Shown one piece after another: positions 23,521 to 35,414 of a stretch of 64,000 nt of DNA. Both the position numbers and the translations under genes were made by a program. This stretch comes from Sinotaia quadrata (lineage: Eukaryota; Mollusca; Gastropoda; Architaenioglossa; Viviparidae): positions 30,464,857 through 30,528,856 of the forward strand of contig CM054181.1 in assembly GCA_028829895.1 (NCBI GenBank), given 5' to 3'. The notes beneath the pieces were generated by a model. It did no database searches. It was not told where the DNA came from and saw only the letters and a program-made list of their open reading frames with translations. Numbering within the stretch: position 1 is the stretch's first letter; each line of letters begins with the position of its first letter.

Positions 23521-24262
23521 TGGCAAGGCTGAAGACTGTTTGGAAAGACAGAAACATCTCAGGCAGCTCAAATTTCAGACTGATGCGTTCCTTGGTCGTA
23601 TCTGTGTTCTTATATGCATGTGAATCATGGACCATCACAACATGATCTCGAAAGGAGGATATAAGCTACTGGAATGAGATGATCTCGAAAGGAGGACATA
23701 AGCTACTGGAATGAGATGATCTCGAAAGGAGGATATAAGCTACTGAAATGAGATGATCTCGAAAGGAGGACATAAGCTACTGGAATGAGATGATCTCGAA
23801 AGGAGGATATAAGCTACTGAAATGAGATGATCTCGAAAGGAGGACATAAGCTACTGGAATGAGATGATCTCGAAAGGAGGATATAAGCTACTGAAATGAG
23901 ATGATCTCGAAAGGAGGACATAAGCTACTGAAATGAGATGATCTCGAAAGGAGGACATAAGCTACTGGAATGAGATGATCTCGAAAGGAGGACATAAGCT
24001 ACTGGAATGAGATGCTTTCGAACGTTGCTTTGCATTTCGTATAGAGATCATGTCACGAATGAGGAAATGGGAAACAGAATTAGGCAAGCCATTGGGTCCT
24101 ATGAAGAGCTATTGGACATTGTGAAAAAACTCAAAATGAAATGGTATGGACATCATCTCAGAGTGGACAGGACTGAAGCTGAGCAATGCAATAAGATTAG
24201 CACAGAATGGAATGGAGGAAGCTGGTTGTCGGGTCATCAGTGGTGCAATGGTCGGCAAGACT
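23521..24262 (+). mobile_element. LINE (APE-type non-LTR retrotransposon) 3' coding remnant
   Basis: The + strand text at 23521-23640 reads MARLKTVWKDRNISGSSNFR, then LMRSLVVSVFLYACESWTIT. The text after 24008 reads MRCFRTLLCISYRDHVTNEE, then IRQAIGSYEELLDIVKK and LKMKWYGHHLR. These are consecutive pieces of the C-terminal region after the reverse transcriptase in a widespread animal LINE family (the YACESWT, DHVTNEE and KWYGH motifs). The two pieces are separated by a 370-bp minisatellite. The frame has stops, so it is dead. It lies in GT92-A intron 1, sense to the gene. Confidence 0.85.
23644..24013. repeat. 37-bp minisatellite, exactly 10 copies, derived from LINE coding DNA
   Basis: The unit is GATCTCGAAAGGAGGACATA then AGCTACTGGAATGAGAT (37 bp). 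The 10 copies differ mainly at GGAGGATAT/GGAGGACAT and CTGGAA/CTGAAA. One unit translates DLERRI-stop-ATGMR, the position of the LINE's own E-L-x-R-R-I-x-A-T-E-M-R segment. The array was therefore amplified from element sequence. Confidence 0.95.
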
Positions 24263-25200
24263 AAGGGATAGATAGAACTAACACGCTCTTCTATTTATAT
24301 CAGAAAAGTATGTAGCATAGCAAAATATTTATCTCAGTTTTCTTTGAATTCCTACTATCAGCCAATTAGCTTACCAATGGTTGCTAATGCAACCAACCAC
24401 GGACTGGAATTCTCTTGCAAATGGCGGCTAGTTATTTCTTTCAAATATGGTTCACTAGTGAAAGGTGTGTCTGCCTCTGACACTCTTCCCCTTACCATGT
24501 ACCCTTTGCGGACATCTACAGGTGGTTCAAATCTATCAGTTTACTTTCACTCGACACACTTGACAGCTTCATTTTCTCACCCTGTACCCTTCGTGGACAT
24601 ATGAAGACGTTTCAACCTGTCAGTTCGTCTCCACTTCGCTAGTTTCTATAGATGTCGTCGAAAAAGATCTGATTCTGCTCTGGTTTTCTTGTAACAGCCA
24701 TTTAGCATTGTCATCGCACTGGTTTGCCTACCGGGGTCGTTCTGTTATTGTTGGTTTCTATGTTTCTCCAGTCTCTCTACAGAAATCAGTATGTTGTTGT
24801 TTCTATGTTTCTCCAGTCTCCCTACAGTCAAATGTCGTTTCTTGGAAACAAGTCACTACCTTATGTGATGGCTTTAGGCGTTGCATTAGTGTGTGAACCA
24901 AGACTAAGTATGGTTAACTGTCGTTTTTCAATACAATAGCACTGGACATTACTGTCAAGTGATGAAAATTAATAATTCCAAAACATATTTATGTTTATGG
25001 GAAGCGAATTCGCTATGCCATTCACAGTGAATTGCAATAACAGACAAATTAATGACTAAATAATCTTTCCTGTTTCTTACCACAATCTTTGCAAATATAC
25101 AAGACCAATTTGATTTTTTTCCTCGTGACAAAGTGCAAACCATTGGAGACCTGTTAACTAATTCCTGTCCTACCATAACTTTACAGCCTGACAGAGTTTC
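24263..25200. other. intronic, nothing recognised
   Basis: It holds short ORFs without recognised content and a small local duplication (TTCTATGTTTCTCCAGTCTC twice near 24757 and 24800). Confidence 0.45.
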
Positions 25201-25605
25201 AATCACTACTTTTTACATCATGTCAGTTAGTATCAACCGCTACTTTTCAAATCATGTCAGTTAGTATCAACCGCTATTTTCACATCATGTCAGTTAGTAT
25301 CAACCGCTACTTTTCAAATCATGTCAGTTAGTATCAACCGCTACTTTTCACATCATGTCAGTTAGTTTCAACCGCTACTTTTCACATCATGTCAGTATCA
25401 ACCACTACTTTTCACACCATGTCAGTTAGTATCAACCACTACTTTTCACACCATGTCAGTTAGATCAACCACTACTTTTCACATTATGTCAGTTAGTATC
25501 GGCCACTATATTTTACATCATGTCAGTTAGTATTAACCACTACTTTTCACATCATGTCACTTAGTATCAACCACTACTTTTCACATCATGTTATTTAGTA
25601 TCTGT
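25201..25605. repeat. ~34-bp minisatellite, about 12 copies
   Basis: The unit is CATCATGTCAGTTAGTATCA then ACCGCTACTTTTCA. Substitutions such as CCGCT/CCACT define two subtypes, the first half and the second half of the array. Confidence 0.93.
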
Positions 25606-26105
25606 GGATTTTCTACGAAAAGTCCTGAAGAAATGTGTACCTAGTAATGAGAAACTGGTACTATATTTCAACATCATTGCAGTTCAAGTTCAAAATTCGA
25701 GTCTTCAGAAGACATTCTACTTGTTCTGACGGATAAAATACATCTCTTTCTGCTTGCATTTTCCATTCACTTTTAAAAGATAACTATTGTGGAGCTCCTT
25801 ATGACAAAAAAATAAACTTTCACCTGGATAACTTGAAAGTTATCGCCCAGTTCCTAATCTATCATTTATGTAAAAGGTCCTAGGGAAACGTTATTTTGTC
25901 CTGAACCTCTCACATAAATCACCATTACGTCTTCAGCGAAATTTAGTCAACTACTCAACCCTATCTCAGCGTGAAATCTGATCTTGAACAAGTAGTTAAT
26001 GTCCTCTCTGCCTTGGATGATGAAAGATTTCAGTTAATACTTCTTGATCGCGATTTATTGCTGCACCATTTCCAGTATTATTTGATGTCCATGGCTCAGA
26101 TCCAT

Positions 26106-26380
26106 CTTGGTTTAGATCATACCTGTTTAAAGTTGCAATCATACCTGTTTAGAGTTGCAATCATATCTGTTTAAAGTTGCAATCATATCTTTTTAAAGTT
26201 GCAATCATACCTGTTTAAAGTTGCAATCATATCTTTTTAAAGTTGCATTCATATCTGCTTAAAGTTGCAATCATACATTTTTAAAGTTGCAATCATATCT
26301 GTTTAGAGGTGGAATCATACATTTTAAAAGTTGCAATCATACCTTTTTAAAGTTGCAATCATATCATTTAAAGTTATATT
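26106..26380. repeat. ~24-bp minisatellite, about 11 copies
   Basis: The unit is TTTAAAGTTGCAATCATACC then TGTT or TTTT. The array is mildly diverged. Confidence 0.9.
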
Positions 26381-27347
26381 TGCTCATATTCTAGTAAGGA
26401 ATAAGCCATCACAGATTTCTGAAAATTCCAAAAGACTGCGACAGTGGATACAATTCGTTAACAAGGACAGATCTATTTCTTATGAGCCGGCAAAAGAGAC
26501 TAAAGCATATGCTGACCATTACACTAGTACAATTAACGTAAGCGTAATTAAATGCAAAAGTGCTTTTATAAAATAGACATAATGTATCATTTATATCTTA
26601 CACTCTGTGTATGATCTGAGTGAGTGAACATAAATGTGTCTCCTTTCTGACCAGGCTTTTATTCTTTACAGAAAGCAATAAGGTATTAAGAAATAATGTA
26701 AATCAAATAGTATATAGCGTATATTGTATTAAAAAAGGTCATTAGAATATAAATTAAAAAATATCTGACCATAAGCACTGATGCTAAAATGAAAGAAAAT
26801 AAATGTTTTTATCTGGATAAAAGATATGAACAAAATTAAAATCTTAGAAAATTAGTAACATATCTTTGCATTTGTTTGTACTGTTAGACAAATATTGTTT
26901 AAGAAGGAATAAGAGTGTGAGCAAAGTTAGATTTTATTTGCAAGCCTTATGTGTAATAGAGACAAATACTTTGTAAGAAGGAATAAATAATGTGAGCTAA
27001 GGTAGATTTTATTTGCATTCCTTATCTACAATATTTTTGTTAATTGTTATGTGGCTAATACCAGAGCAAAGAAATGTTTTCATCTCTAAAATAGATATAT
27101 TTGAATAATATACAATTTTATTCCTCTGAATTATTCTTTGTTTTTAAATCATTGTTGCTTTTCTACTTATTATTAACTTAACAATATATTTACATAAACT
27201 ATTATTTTTTTTAAGAAACAGAAGAGAAGATTTTTAACTGATAATTGCCTTCATATATTTATATGATTCTAATCTGACATAAATTATGTCACTCTTTGGT
27301 AGGCTATCTTTGTAATTTGTAAAGTCTCTGTCTCTCTAACTCACTCA

Positions 27348-27349
<2 letters not shown>
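26381..27349. other. intronic, nothing recognised
   Basis: AT-rich intron. A phrase near 26885-27010 (GTTAGACAAATATTG ... GTAAGAAGGAATAA ... GATTTTATTTGCA) occurs twice about 60 bp apart, a weak tandem echo. Confidence 0.45.
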
Positions 27350-27423
<74 letters not shown>

Positions 27424-27437
27424 ATATATATATATAT
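27350..27437. repeat. (CA)n followed by (TA)n
   Basis: About 36 CA repeats and then a short TA run. Confidence 0.97.
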
Positions 27438-28107
27438 TTTTGATAACAATAATAATATATCACTGGCTTGATATTGTTTCACTGTTATTGTATACAAAAT
27501 TTGTCCATGAAAAAATATTTCCATTATGTAATGATTTTTAGGTAAGTAAGAGTATTTCCTACGAAAAAATATGACAAATAAATGCAGAATAAAAATACAA
27601 CAAGAAAGAAAAAGTATGGCATACTGTTAGTATGAAAATGTTGTGTTTTAACAGTTGGTCCACCTTCATGTTTGTTCTTGATACATATGTTAATATGAAC
27701 TTTGTTAATATTTATTTTATATTGCATATTACTGCATCTATTTGTTGTGTATATGTTACTTTACATATATATTATTATTGCCTGATATTGTCTGTCTATC
27801 CAAAATTTTATTATTTTTGTCCAACACATGATATTCTGGCCTGACACCTGTTTGAATTCATCCACAATTGCATATAGTTTGTCTAGCTGACAAGGGCGGT
27901 GCCTAGTAAATGGCACAGTTTAAAATTAAATCCGTGATCATGAGACTGTAGTGGTACAACTACGCTTGAAAAGAAAACTATTTAAAAAGAAAAAAACTGT
28001 CAGAAGTTGAAGAATTCAGTTCAGAAAAGAAGTCTTCATTTTGGTTATATGTTTCTCACGAACAGTCCCGGCCTTGACATTACTATTTATTTTAATTTTG
28101 CTTTCAG

Positions 28108-28467
28108 ATTTTCACCATCTTATATACACTGTCCACTTCCACAAAATTACAGTGTACGGCACCCCCTGAATTTCGTATCCATCGCTACCAACCAAACAAA
28201 AACGATTGCCAACTTCCTAAAGATTCAGTACCCACAACCCCGGCAATGGAAGTTTGTAATGTGCTTCTCTCCCTTGCATGGAAACTTCAACGACGCGGTT
28301 CAGATTGTGCAGAATTTGGAAATGGCCCAGCTCCTGGGTGCAGACCATGCCGTAGTCTATAACAGCAGCATCACAGACAAAGTCAGCAAAGTTCTGACGC
28401 ACTATGTGCGGAAGGATTTCCTGGAAGTAAAAAGATGGAGGCACGTGCCTGAACCTATTCACTACCA
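28108..28467 (+). CDS. GT92 family glycosyltransferase A, exon 2
   Basis: The exon follows the acceptor TTTTGCTTTCAG and ends at CACTACCA/GTAAGA. It completes the split codon from exon 1 and reads about 120 codons. It opens the catalytic GT-A-like domain: PSYIHCPLPQNY, then WKFVMCFSPLHGNF (the family's W-x-x-x-C-x-x-P-L-x-G/[FY] core), then EMAQLLGADHAVVYNSS and VPEPIHYQ. The paralogue at 38827 aligns along the whole exon (PRWQMALCLSPLHGKY; EFARLLGADHALVY). The frame extends a further 100 bp upstream of the acceptor, but that is intron. Confidence 0.92.
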
Positions 28468-28645
28468 GTAAGATAACTGCATGAAATTAATACAGTGCAC
28501 TTTTTTTATTTGCCAAATTGTAGCGTAAGTTATTAAGTACGTGGCATTTGTCCCTTTTGGGTTATATTTACTCCATTACTGTATTGTATCTGATCTGATC
28601 TTGTTTATTTTTGCTTTTATTAATAAAGTTTGACTTCATTTCCAG

Positions 28646-29381
28646 GGGACAGATGGGGGCCATAAACGACTGCCTGCTTCAAAACCGTAACAGCAGTGAT
28701 TACATCGTCTTCCTTGACTTCGATGAAATGATTGTTCCCAGATTCCACAACAGTTGGTCGGAAATGCTAGAATACATTCAAGAAAAGATAACTCTGAACG
28801 AAACCGATCTGATGACCGGTTCCAAAATTTTATCTATGCCTTATTCTTTGACGAGTGCACAATCGCAATCCAAGCAGAAACATGATGGGACATCCGCTGC
28901 AAAGTCTGCGTCAAACGCAAACGTAAGAGGCCATCACGGTGCTGCAGTTTCTGCTAGCTCCAGATCTGCAGGAATCCTTGGAGCCTTTGCTTTTCCTAGT
29001 AGCGTTTTCTTGTGGGACACTCCAACGAACTTGACGAGCAGCGATTTGAACTTTGCTCGGCTTCTTCAGTTGTCTTTCCTGATGAAACAGAAACGAATCT
29101 CTCAGATCTGGCCACACAGATCTAAAGCTATAGTGAAGCCAAAATCTGTTGAAACAATGGGGATTCACAATGCGATCTATTTTGTTAAAGGGCAAAAAGG
29201 CCTAATGGTGAATGAGTCACTCGGATTGTTACAACATTATCGTTGGTACTCTTCCAAGGTCAGTGCGGTCAAGGATGCCAGCATTCTAAGGTTTGCGTCG
29301 CCACTTATTAAAAGAATCAAAATTACCTTACTGGACTTAGAGGCAGCAGAAAATGTTAGTGCTCACACGCACACCCTTTAG
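28646..29381 (+). CDS. GT92 family glycosyltransferase A, exon 3 with stop
   Basis: The exon follows CATTTCCAG and runs to TAG at 29379-29381. It carries GQMGAINDCLL, then the nucleotide-sugar/metal motif VFLDFDEMIVPR with D314-F-D316-E317, then the conserved KSVETMGIHNAIYFVKG and LGLLQHYRWY segments near the C-terminus. A serine-rich insert (around SAAKSASNANVRGHHGAAVS) precedes FAFPSSVFLW. This insert is longer than in the paralogue. The 178-bp intron before it (28468-28645) is missing from the - strand paralogue, where EPVWYHGQM is continuous. Confidence 0.92.
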
Positions 29382-29725
29382 CACCACCACATGATGGTCA
29401 GCTCTGATGCGCTCTTCTCTGCACATGGTGATGACCGACTAAGTTAATAACGCAATGGAAAGGGGCAGGAACTGGGAGAGATGGCTTCCGAGACAAACAC
29501 CAACAGATCAACAATTAATAATGATTGGTTAGCCTGCATCCCTTGTTACCTAACAAACAAGACTTTATACCAGTAAGGTAGAGATTATACTCTAACTTGT
29601 ACTTTAATTTTGTGTAATGTTAGGTTTACTTCGCAATGAAAATTCGAGTTTTATTGAAATCGCGACGAGGTGGTCGTTGTATTGTAAGTAATACGTCATC
29701 AGCTAGACCAAGTCAGACAAGAAAC

Positions 29726-29735
29726 AATAAATAAA
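29726..29735 (+). promoter_or_regulatory. candidate poly(A) signals of GT92-A
   Basis: Two overlapping AATAAA hexamers in AACAATAAATAAAGGG, about 350 bp after the stop codon. Confidence 0.4.
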
Positions 29736-29739
29736 GGGT

Positions 29740-31078
29740 GAAAATATTTAAACTTCTGTTTCACATTAAACTAAATTCTACAGAACTATCTTTTAAGCAT
29801 TGCATTGTTTCTTTGCATATAATTTTATGTTAAAGATGCACTACTGAATGAATGTCCTACTCAGTGAGAGAAACTGGATTAAAAGTGAAATTATAAAATG
29901 CAAATTGCGGGTTTCATATGCATATTCGATATTTTATTATTCCGAATTCTCAGCAAACTCAAGTGAGAAATAAATAAATGTACTGTGTCTGGTGTGTAAC
30001 ATTTTCTTTAAAGATGGATTAACATTGTTGACTATAGCATGGTCATGCTTGGGCTGACATCCACGTACCCCTAATCCCTAGCAGAACTTTTATAAACGTG
30101 TAAGGTAGCAGGATGCTACAGGGGTGGGAGATATAACGGGTGAGTAGGTATACATGACATGCAATTTATTTCTGCATTAAATCCAAATTATTAAAATAGT
30201 TTTTATAATTTATGAATGATGCGATATGAAATCAAAGAAAATGGAAGATTAGAATGTGAATGTGTAAAATGAGGGTTTAAACAGTGAGTGAGATAACCAT
30301 CACACTTTATACCCCGAAAGAAATGAAAAAACCACATTTTGCTTGCATATTTAGCACTAGCTTGCTGGTCTGCAGTGATAATAAACATCCCTTATAAGGA
30401 AATGCCTACTATATTGTTACACGTAGTCACATGTGCTTCATTCATTCAGACAGTTTGCAGATGAGATAGAAGAGTGGTAGACGAAATGTTTCACTCACAC
30501 TCATTCATTCTCAAAAGTATTTAAGCATAATATGTAAACACATGTAAGTACATATAGATGCAAAATAATGGAATATTAGCTTCTAATGGTTTAAATAAGA
30601 GAAACACCAGACTGACCTTTATGAAATATAAAATTCATTTCCTCCACAGATGGTCCAAAATAAATTTGTCTACAATTTCATGCAGATATTTGGGAAAGCT
30701 AATCTGTGGGTCTCTAGAGTACTGTTCCAAGTTTTTGAAGTTTCTGTCTTTATCTATCCTACCATGCAATGCTGTCCTATTGGGTTCCCTTTCCCATTAT
30801 CTTAGTAAATCAATTTTATTGCTGATACTAACTCTAACTAACAAAAGGAACCTTGTCCAGTTTAGAGATGATTTGGTATAAGGTTTCATCATGAGAGGGT
30901 AGACAACTCTGACTTTGGTCCATATACAGTGACAAGTGCAATAAAATCAGATTAGGGCTGATGTACTATATTATTAATTGAAAGAAAAACTCATGGTTGA
31001 ACTATTATATCCTTTTCATTTATCCATGAGAAGTAGACTAATTATGCCAAAATAATAATCTTAATTTTTGTTAAAAAT
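29740..31078. other. intergenic, no gene seen
   Basis: AT-rich sequence between GT92-A and the Ty3-type remnant. A + strand open stretch at 30558-30881 has no recognised content; it may be further decayed element sequence, but no integrase or RNase H motif could be read. Confidence 0.4.
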
Positions 31079-31700
31079 TTATATCAACATTACATTTCTT
31101 AAGTTGAATGTAATTAATGAGTTAGCAAATACAATATCTGGGATCTCAACTATTTGTTTTGAAATCCTTACATGGTAATTATAGTGTTCCAAATATTCAA
31201 GTTTAAAATGTCCAGAGAAACATTTGGTTGGTCGAACAGTAAGTTTATACTCTTTCAAACACTGGAATAATTTCCATAACACTCACGTATGTTCTTCCAG
31301 GGTCTTGGTAGCCACTGATATGTCATCCATGAATTTAGAGACAAATTCCTCTTTCATGGGCTCGACGAGCAATCTCAAAATCTTAGTGAAAAAAGATGGC
31401 GCTGTGAGGATCTGGAACAGCATTACTGCTGGCCATAAGGCATACTAAATGCTAATTTTGACCTGTCTGCCTAATAAATTGGAATCTGCCAGAAACCTTT
31501 TACTAAATCTATTTTTTAAAAATTATTTTGCTCCACTGAACTGAGCATAAAGGTGCTCCAGTTCAGGCATCAGTTCAGCTGAATAAATGATCAACTTGTT
31601 CAGTTGTTTGTAGTCCGTGCTAAATTGATGCATTCCATCCTTCTATTTAACTAGGACTATAGGTAAGCTATACTGGGACTCATCCCATAACACCCAAAAT
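31079..31700 (-). mobile_element. Ty3/gypsy-type LTR retrotransposon, reverse transcriptase remnant
   Basis: Reading the - strand from about 31700 down, broken frames give SQYSLPIVLVK, then KDGMHQFSTDYKQLNKLI, then KFMDDISVATKTLEEHT, then LFQCLKEYKLTVRPTKCFSG and LEYLEH. This is the reverse transcriptase order of Ty3-type elements: SPIVLVKKKDG, D-Y-R-x-L-N, the catalytic F/Y-x-D-D, the L-x-V-R-P-x-K-C thumb start and the E-[FY]-L-G-H box, here LEYLEH with G changed to E. Several stops and frame changes show it is dead. No LTR, gag, RNase H or integrase could be recognised around it. Confidence 0.8.
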
Positions 31701-32606
31701 GCAAATGGCATAAAGTAACAATTACATTTTATACTTTTCTTGAAATATTTAATTTCTTGAATGTAATTAATTGTCCATTACTCTCGTTTTAGAGATTTCT
31801 TGTAAGTAAGAATACAAGATGTCCGTTAGTTGGACAGTCTAATTCAGTGACATCTATGTGATTGTATAATTGCATTATTTAGCAGAATTAGATCTGTGCC
31901 TTAGTCATGCATGAGCAGACACTAATCACCTGCAGCCATGTCTCTTAGCCTGCATAAATAAAAATAAATTCTCATAAATAAGTGAAACTGAAAATCACAG
32001 GCCCAGAGCTAGCCAGCATTGTTCATGAGAATTCCTAGGACTGTCAGTCTAAAAGAATATCCTTTTGAAAGAACAGATGTCTCCTCAATTAAAAAATTTG
32101 AAATAAAAGAAATATGTCTTGAGCCATACTTCAGCCAGTCAATTAACCTTTTCTTCTTGGTTTAACAATGGAAGTTAGTGTATGCATATATAATAACTAG
32201 TTCAAATTTGTGAACTGATGCTGTCTGAAAATATACATCCTGATTTTGTGGTTTGGATCAGTAAACAGCACATTTGGGTATGTTTGGAATAGTTAATATT
32301 TGTGTGTACTTAGAAAATTATAGAACTAATTTTTTTCTTAACTGTGATGCTATAAGGATCTTATTGGAATTAAAATTTGTTAAGTGGTATAATCGTATTC
32401 TCCATGTTCAGGAAATCCTCTAAACTGTAAATTTGGAAGGAGAAACTTCAACTGATGAAATTGTGGATTCATCATGTATAGACGTTTTCATTTTAGCTCC
32501 ATGTGAAAGATTCTAACTGTATATTGTTTCTCTTCATTTAGAGTAATCTAGTGATTATATTTCTGCCTATTTGTTGTGGCAAAAAATATATTGGATTATG
32601 GATATG

Positions 32607-32688
<82 letters not shown>

Positions 32689-33422
32689 CTGAGAGTGAGA
32701 TAGGGGGTGGGAGGTCTAGTTATTTCCTATACACATGAACTCACACCTGTGTCAATTGTTTTCCACAGTGCTTCAAACCTCATTCTTCCAGCCTGCTTTT
32801 ATTCATTGGTCCTGCAACCTAGTTGTTTTGTTATTTTGGTTCCAGGCTGGTTCGATTTTAATGACTGAAGCCTACTGACCTTGTTTTCCAACTAATTCAA
32901 CTCCGATGAAGTGCAGCAAATTCTTTTCTGCATTTTTTCACAGACTGTAATGTACATTCTGCAGCCTGATAATGATGATAATAGTTTGTACATAACCTGT
33001 TCAATGACATAAGCTGGTAAAGTCCTTCACATCCTTTTGTAATAATGTCACAAATTTATTGTTAACAATAGAATAGTCAATTTTCTACATGCTCTGCAAG
33101 CACATTGTAGAATGTTCCAACACTGTAGATCCCTTGAGACTAATCTAGGCATACGTTCATCATATTAGCTCCTCGTTTAGACAATCACATTAATGAACTA
33201 CTAGCACTCATTTTGCTTGAAAGCTCCACAGTGGAGTTGGACACACTTGTCAATGCACACAAACAGGGTACAGTGAATCATTACAACTGCAACACTCTAG
33301 GATGGAAACTTCTTGAATCCACCACAAGCATACTAAGAAGAAAGGAAAATATTCTCACTCCTTTCTGAAACATATCAGAATGTGATGCTAAGTGCCAAGT
33401 TCAATCATCTCTAGTTTCCATT
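31701..33422. other. intergenic, no gene seen
   Basis: It may include unrecognised upstream parts of the Ty3-type element. It contains a TG microsatellite at 32608-32687. No coding region was supported. Confidence 0.4.
32608..32687. repeat. (GT)n microsatellite
   Basis: About 40 uninterrupted GT repeats. Confidence 0.97.
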
Positions 33423-33475
33423 CTTTTTTAAAATCATTCTCAACTTACTATTCCTGTAACAATATTCATTAGCCT
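33423..33475. repeat. dispersed ~50-bp repeat, copy 1
   Basis: CATTCTCAACTTACTATTCC, then TGTAACAATATTCATTAGCC and TGATACA, closely matches 44433-44485 in the same orientation. The text before it (counts of CAAGCACA-like words) may also be related, but weakly. Confidence 0.6.
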
Positions 33476-33624
33476 GATACATGTGTACACCATAATAGAT
33501 ACAATATAATCAATTATGAACATGTTTCTACTAGAAGCAATGTCATGTGTTTAATATTTTACAAGTATCACAATTCAAAATTGTAGAAATAATAGTCTAT
33601 TCACATAATAATCTTTACATCAAC

Positions 33625-33961
33625 TTACAATTTCCAGTTCTCAAGGCATCTTCTCCTATTTTGGCATTCCAGTCTCATTGAACCACAAAGAACCACATTC
33701 TTTGTGGTCTGGTCCAGAACGTTTTGCAGCTGGTCATAGAAGTCTTCTTTTCCTTCATAATCATGGTCTGTAGTTGGAGCATAAGCTTGCATAATGGTGA
33801 TATTAAGTGGGGTTGCCCTCAAGCGTATGGTGATAAGTCTGCTGGAGACTGGCCAACAACTCATGACAGTGTTCATGATGTCTTTGTGGACGAGAAATCC
33901 GACACCATGTTCATGTTTATCATCTCTACCCGAGTACTATCACCATCAAAACTCCATGCCA
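33625..33961 (-). mobile_element. LINE endonuclease domain remnant, sense part
   Basis: The - strand reads YSGRDDKHEHGVGFLVHKD, then CWPVSSRLITIRLRATPLNI, then IMQAYAPTTDHD, GKEDFYDQLQNVL and, in shifting frames, WNAKIGEDAL/ENWK. This is the middle of the APE-type endonuclease of a non-LTR retrotransposon: the G-V-G-F-L, S-S-R-L-I-x-I-R-L and Q-x-Y-A-P-T motifs and the G-D-[WF]-N-A-x-x-G region. Frameshifts are present near its end, and nothing of the element is visible below 33600. Confidence 0.85.
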
Positions 33962-34135
33962 GAAAAAAAAAAGACCAGCATTGGTACGTTGAACATCAGA
34001 ACATTAAGAACGCCCGGAATGGTTGAGGAACTGAAACACGAAATGAATAGATACCATTAGACCATTCTGGTACTGTGCGAAGTACGATGGAAGAACCTTG
34101 GGGAAACATCAACGCATACGGCCGTAGTTGCATAA
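33962..34135 (+). mobile_element. LINE endonuclease N-terminal piece, inverted
   Basis: The + strand reads IGTLNIRTLRTPGMVEELKH, EMNRYH, stop, TILVLCEVRWKNLGETST. This is the start of the same endonuclease domain (G-T-x-N-[VI]-R-T-L and L-C-E-V-R-W), immediately upstream in protein order of the part found on the - strand next to it. The two pieces meet head to head at about 33961/33962, the structure left by twin priming during LINE insertion. Confidence 0.85.
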
Positions 34136-35414
34136 TAATGATGATCAAATTCCAATGGATTTGCCAACTAAAGTTAACAGCAGAAAATAAAGACTTCAGT
34201 TTTTATTCCTGGTAATGGCTAGAGTAATAAAGTTATCTTTTCTAGAAAATTTGTCATATACATTTATGTTATGAATAGTACTAAACGTAATGCTATAGTA
34301 TATAAAGTAAAATATTATGATGTAATTAACGCACAAGAAATCACTGGTGTAATAAAATGCATTCATATAAATTCAAATTAAAAGATAGCGGTTTGATGAA
34401 TATATATTCAATATATGAAGAATCTTATTCAGTAGAATTTTTTAAAATATTAAATATGATATTGCAAAGTAATTAAACAGCAGTTGATTAATTGATAGTT
34501 AATTAATCTTACTAATAATCATGTTAACAATACAAATAAAGTTGAAACTGCAAAAAGTAAATATTTTAATAATTCATTAGAAGTACAATTGTTTATAGGC
34601 ACTTACCAACTAATATTAATTATTAAATTATCAAGCTGTCACTGTAACTATAATGAACTGATTGCATGTAAAAATTACAAATCTATGTCGTTGATCAAAC
34701 GATAGAACTATAACTGTGTAAGTGTAAGACTGATTTTTGGCACCTTAACGACTATCTTTGCTAAACTGTCCCGTAAAGAATGTTTTGCATTTCACAGTCT
34801 TCTCCGAATACACTTTACACACTACCTTCTGTGCTGTTTTCATCTATATAATCCATTTTTTTTCACAATTTGTGATCTTTGGGAAATGTAAAGAAATGAA
34901 TATTTTTGGTTTGTCCGCTTTTTTCCTGCAGCCACATGCACTGCAATATTTAACTATGTTTTAATTTTTTAAAAACGCGTTTAACACAAGACAATAGTCG
35001 GACAGCGCATGCGGATTGGTGTTCCCACTCGTGACGTCACATGCTATGTTGCTATGGTGAGAAGTCAGTCTCGCAAATAAACGAGAGCTCTGATTTCTTT
35101 CAGAAATATTGACTTTCGATACCAAAATGAATGCATTTTTACAAATCTCTGAAAGTTTAAATTTTGCAATCTTGACAAAACTTGTCTTTTATTTTCAAAT
35201 TTAACTAATTAACTATTAATTATTAATCGTTGTCTGACAACGGTACTGTTTAGTAACTGACACAGCCTAATAGTAAATCTGTGACAGTAGTGACTGTGAG
35301 ATTATAGTTGCAGAATTATACTTTTAAAGAATACTAGTAAAAAGAAACCAATGATAGAAGTTTTAGAATGATACTCAGAACATAAGGATTTTCATTTAAT
35401 TATATATATATGTC
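34136..35414. other. intergenic, no gene seen
   Basis: Very AT-rich at first, then a short less AT-rich patch near 34975-35090 (GCATGCGGATTGGTG ... GTGACGTCACATGC, a perfect GTGACGTCAC palindrome). No coding content was recognised. Confidence 0.45.

Noticed and set aside
28007..28107. Start of GT92-A exon 2 ORF at 28007 as a separate gene start
   Set aside because: The acceptor at 28106-28107 and homology begin at 28108; the upstream reading is intron.
28217..28462. Antisense ORF opposite GT92-A exon 2, and the similar one at 35483-35779
   Set aside because: They are mirror frames of the GT92 coding sequence; the pseudogene copy keeps one open by chance.
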